The notes beneath the pieces were generated by a model. That model had not been told where the DNA came from. It worked only from the letters and a program-made list of their open reading frames with translations, and did not search any database. This document shows, piece by piece, positions 13,312 through 13,368 of a stretch of DNA of 13,368 bases; the first letter of the stretch is position 1, and the number at the start of each line of letters is the position of its first letter. The translations under genes and the position numbers were made by a program. Source of the DNA: CAYNYM01 sp049366815 (GTDB lineage Bacteria; Desulfobacterota; DSM-4660; Desulfatiglandales; HGW-15). The DNA lies in contig JBMNCO010000142.1 in NCBI GenBank assembly GCA_049366815.1, forward strand, positions 1-13,368. Direction: 5' to 3'.

Positions 13312-13368
13312 CTATTCCAATATTTCACTGATCACTCCGGCACCTACGGTCCGTCCGCCTTCTCGAAT
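13312..13368 (-). CDS. tuf: Elongation factor Tu, C-terminal fragment (gene enters from outside the window)
   Basis: Only the last 18 codons and the TAG stop are present. They read IREGGRTVGAGVISEILE, which matches the end of domain 3 of bacterial EF-Tu, usually FAIREGGRTVGAGVVTKI. The remainder of the gene lies beyond the window. Together with the EF-Tu start at the opposite edge this gives two tuf genes in the same orientation. Their visible parts are different ends of the protein, so their identity to each other cannot be judged here. The stop overlaps the ribosome-binding site of rpmG. Confidence 0.93.
   Translation of the reverse strand: MREGGRTVGAGVISEILE

Noticed and set aside
1..13368. 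Novel defence, mobile or biosynthetic system
   Set aside because: All coding capacity is accounted for by conserved translation, transcription and secretion genes. No integrase, transposase, terminal repeats, CRISPR repeats or unfamiliar proteins were seen.

Overview
The window is an almost complete ribosomal-protein / RNA-polymerase cluster (the beta operon joined to the start of the str operon) of a bacterium. Every gene I can support lies on the minus strand, so transcription runs from the high-coordinate end to base 1. Product types and gene order (tuf, rpmG, tRNA-Trp, secE, nusG, rplK, rplA, rplJ, rplL, rpoB, rpoC, rpsL, rpsG, tuf) fit a proteobacterium. RpoB and RpoC have the lineage insertions seen in proteobacterial subunits, and the moderate base composition and the start of EF-Tu (MAKKKFERKKPH) remind me of Desulfobacterota (former Deltaproteobacteria). 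That placement is inference from memory of the families, not a computed result.

Layout in transcription order: the last 18 codons of a first EF-Tu gene (13312-13368) are followed within 12 nt by rpmG (L33), then a complete tRNA-Trp with encoded CCA, then secE, nusG, rplK and rplA, all closely spaced. A 325-nt gene-free spacer (10536-10860) follows. It holds several small hairpins, a clear L10 leader (10617-10709) and a stem that can cover the rplJ ribosome-binding site. Then come rplJ, rplL, rpoB (GTG, ATG and ATG starts), a 183-nt spacer, and rpoC with a TTG start. A good sigma-70-type promoter lies in the 143-nt gap before rpsL. rpsL and rpsG are followed after only 100 nt by the start of a second EF-Tu gene (1-36). 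The fusA gene (EF-G) that normally sits between rpsG and tuf is absent.

Together the genes make ribosome stalk and L1-stalk proteins, decoding-centre proteins, the catalytic core of RNA polymerase, a transcription elongation factor, a Sec translocase subunit and EF-Tu. The L10 leader is the expected point where free L10-L7/L12 represses its own synthesis while rpoBC downstream is adjusted separately.

I found no mobile element, CRISPR array, phage gene or unknown protein system. All proteins look full length and intact. The observations worth a second look are regulatory or organisational: missing fusA, two tuf copies bracketing the cluster in direct orientation, the structured rplA-rplJ spacer, and start-site details of secE and nusG.
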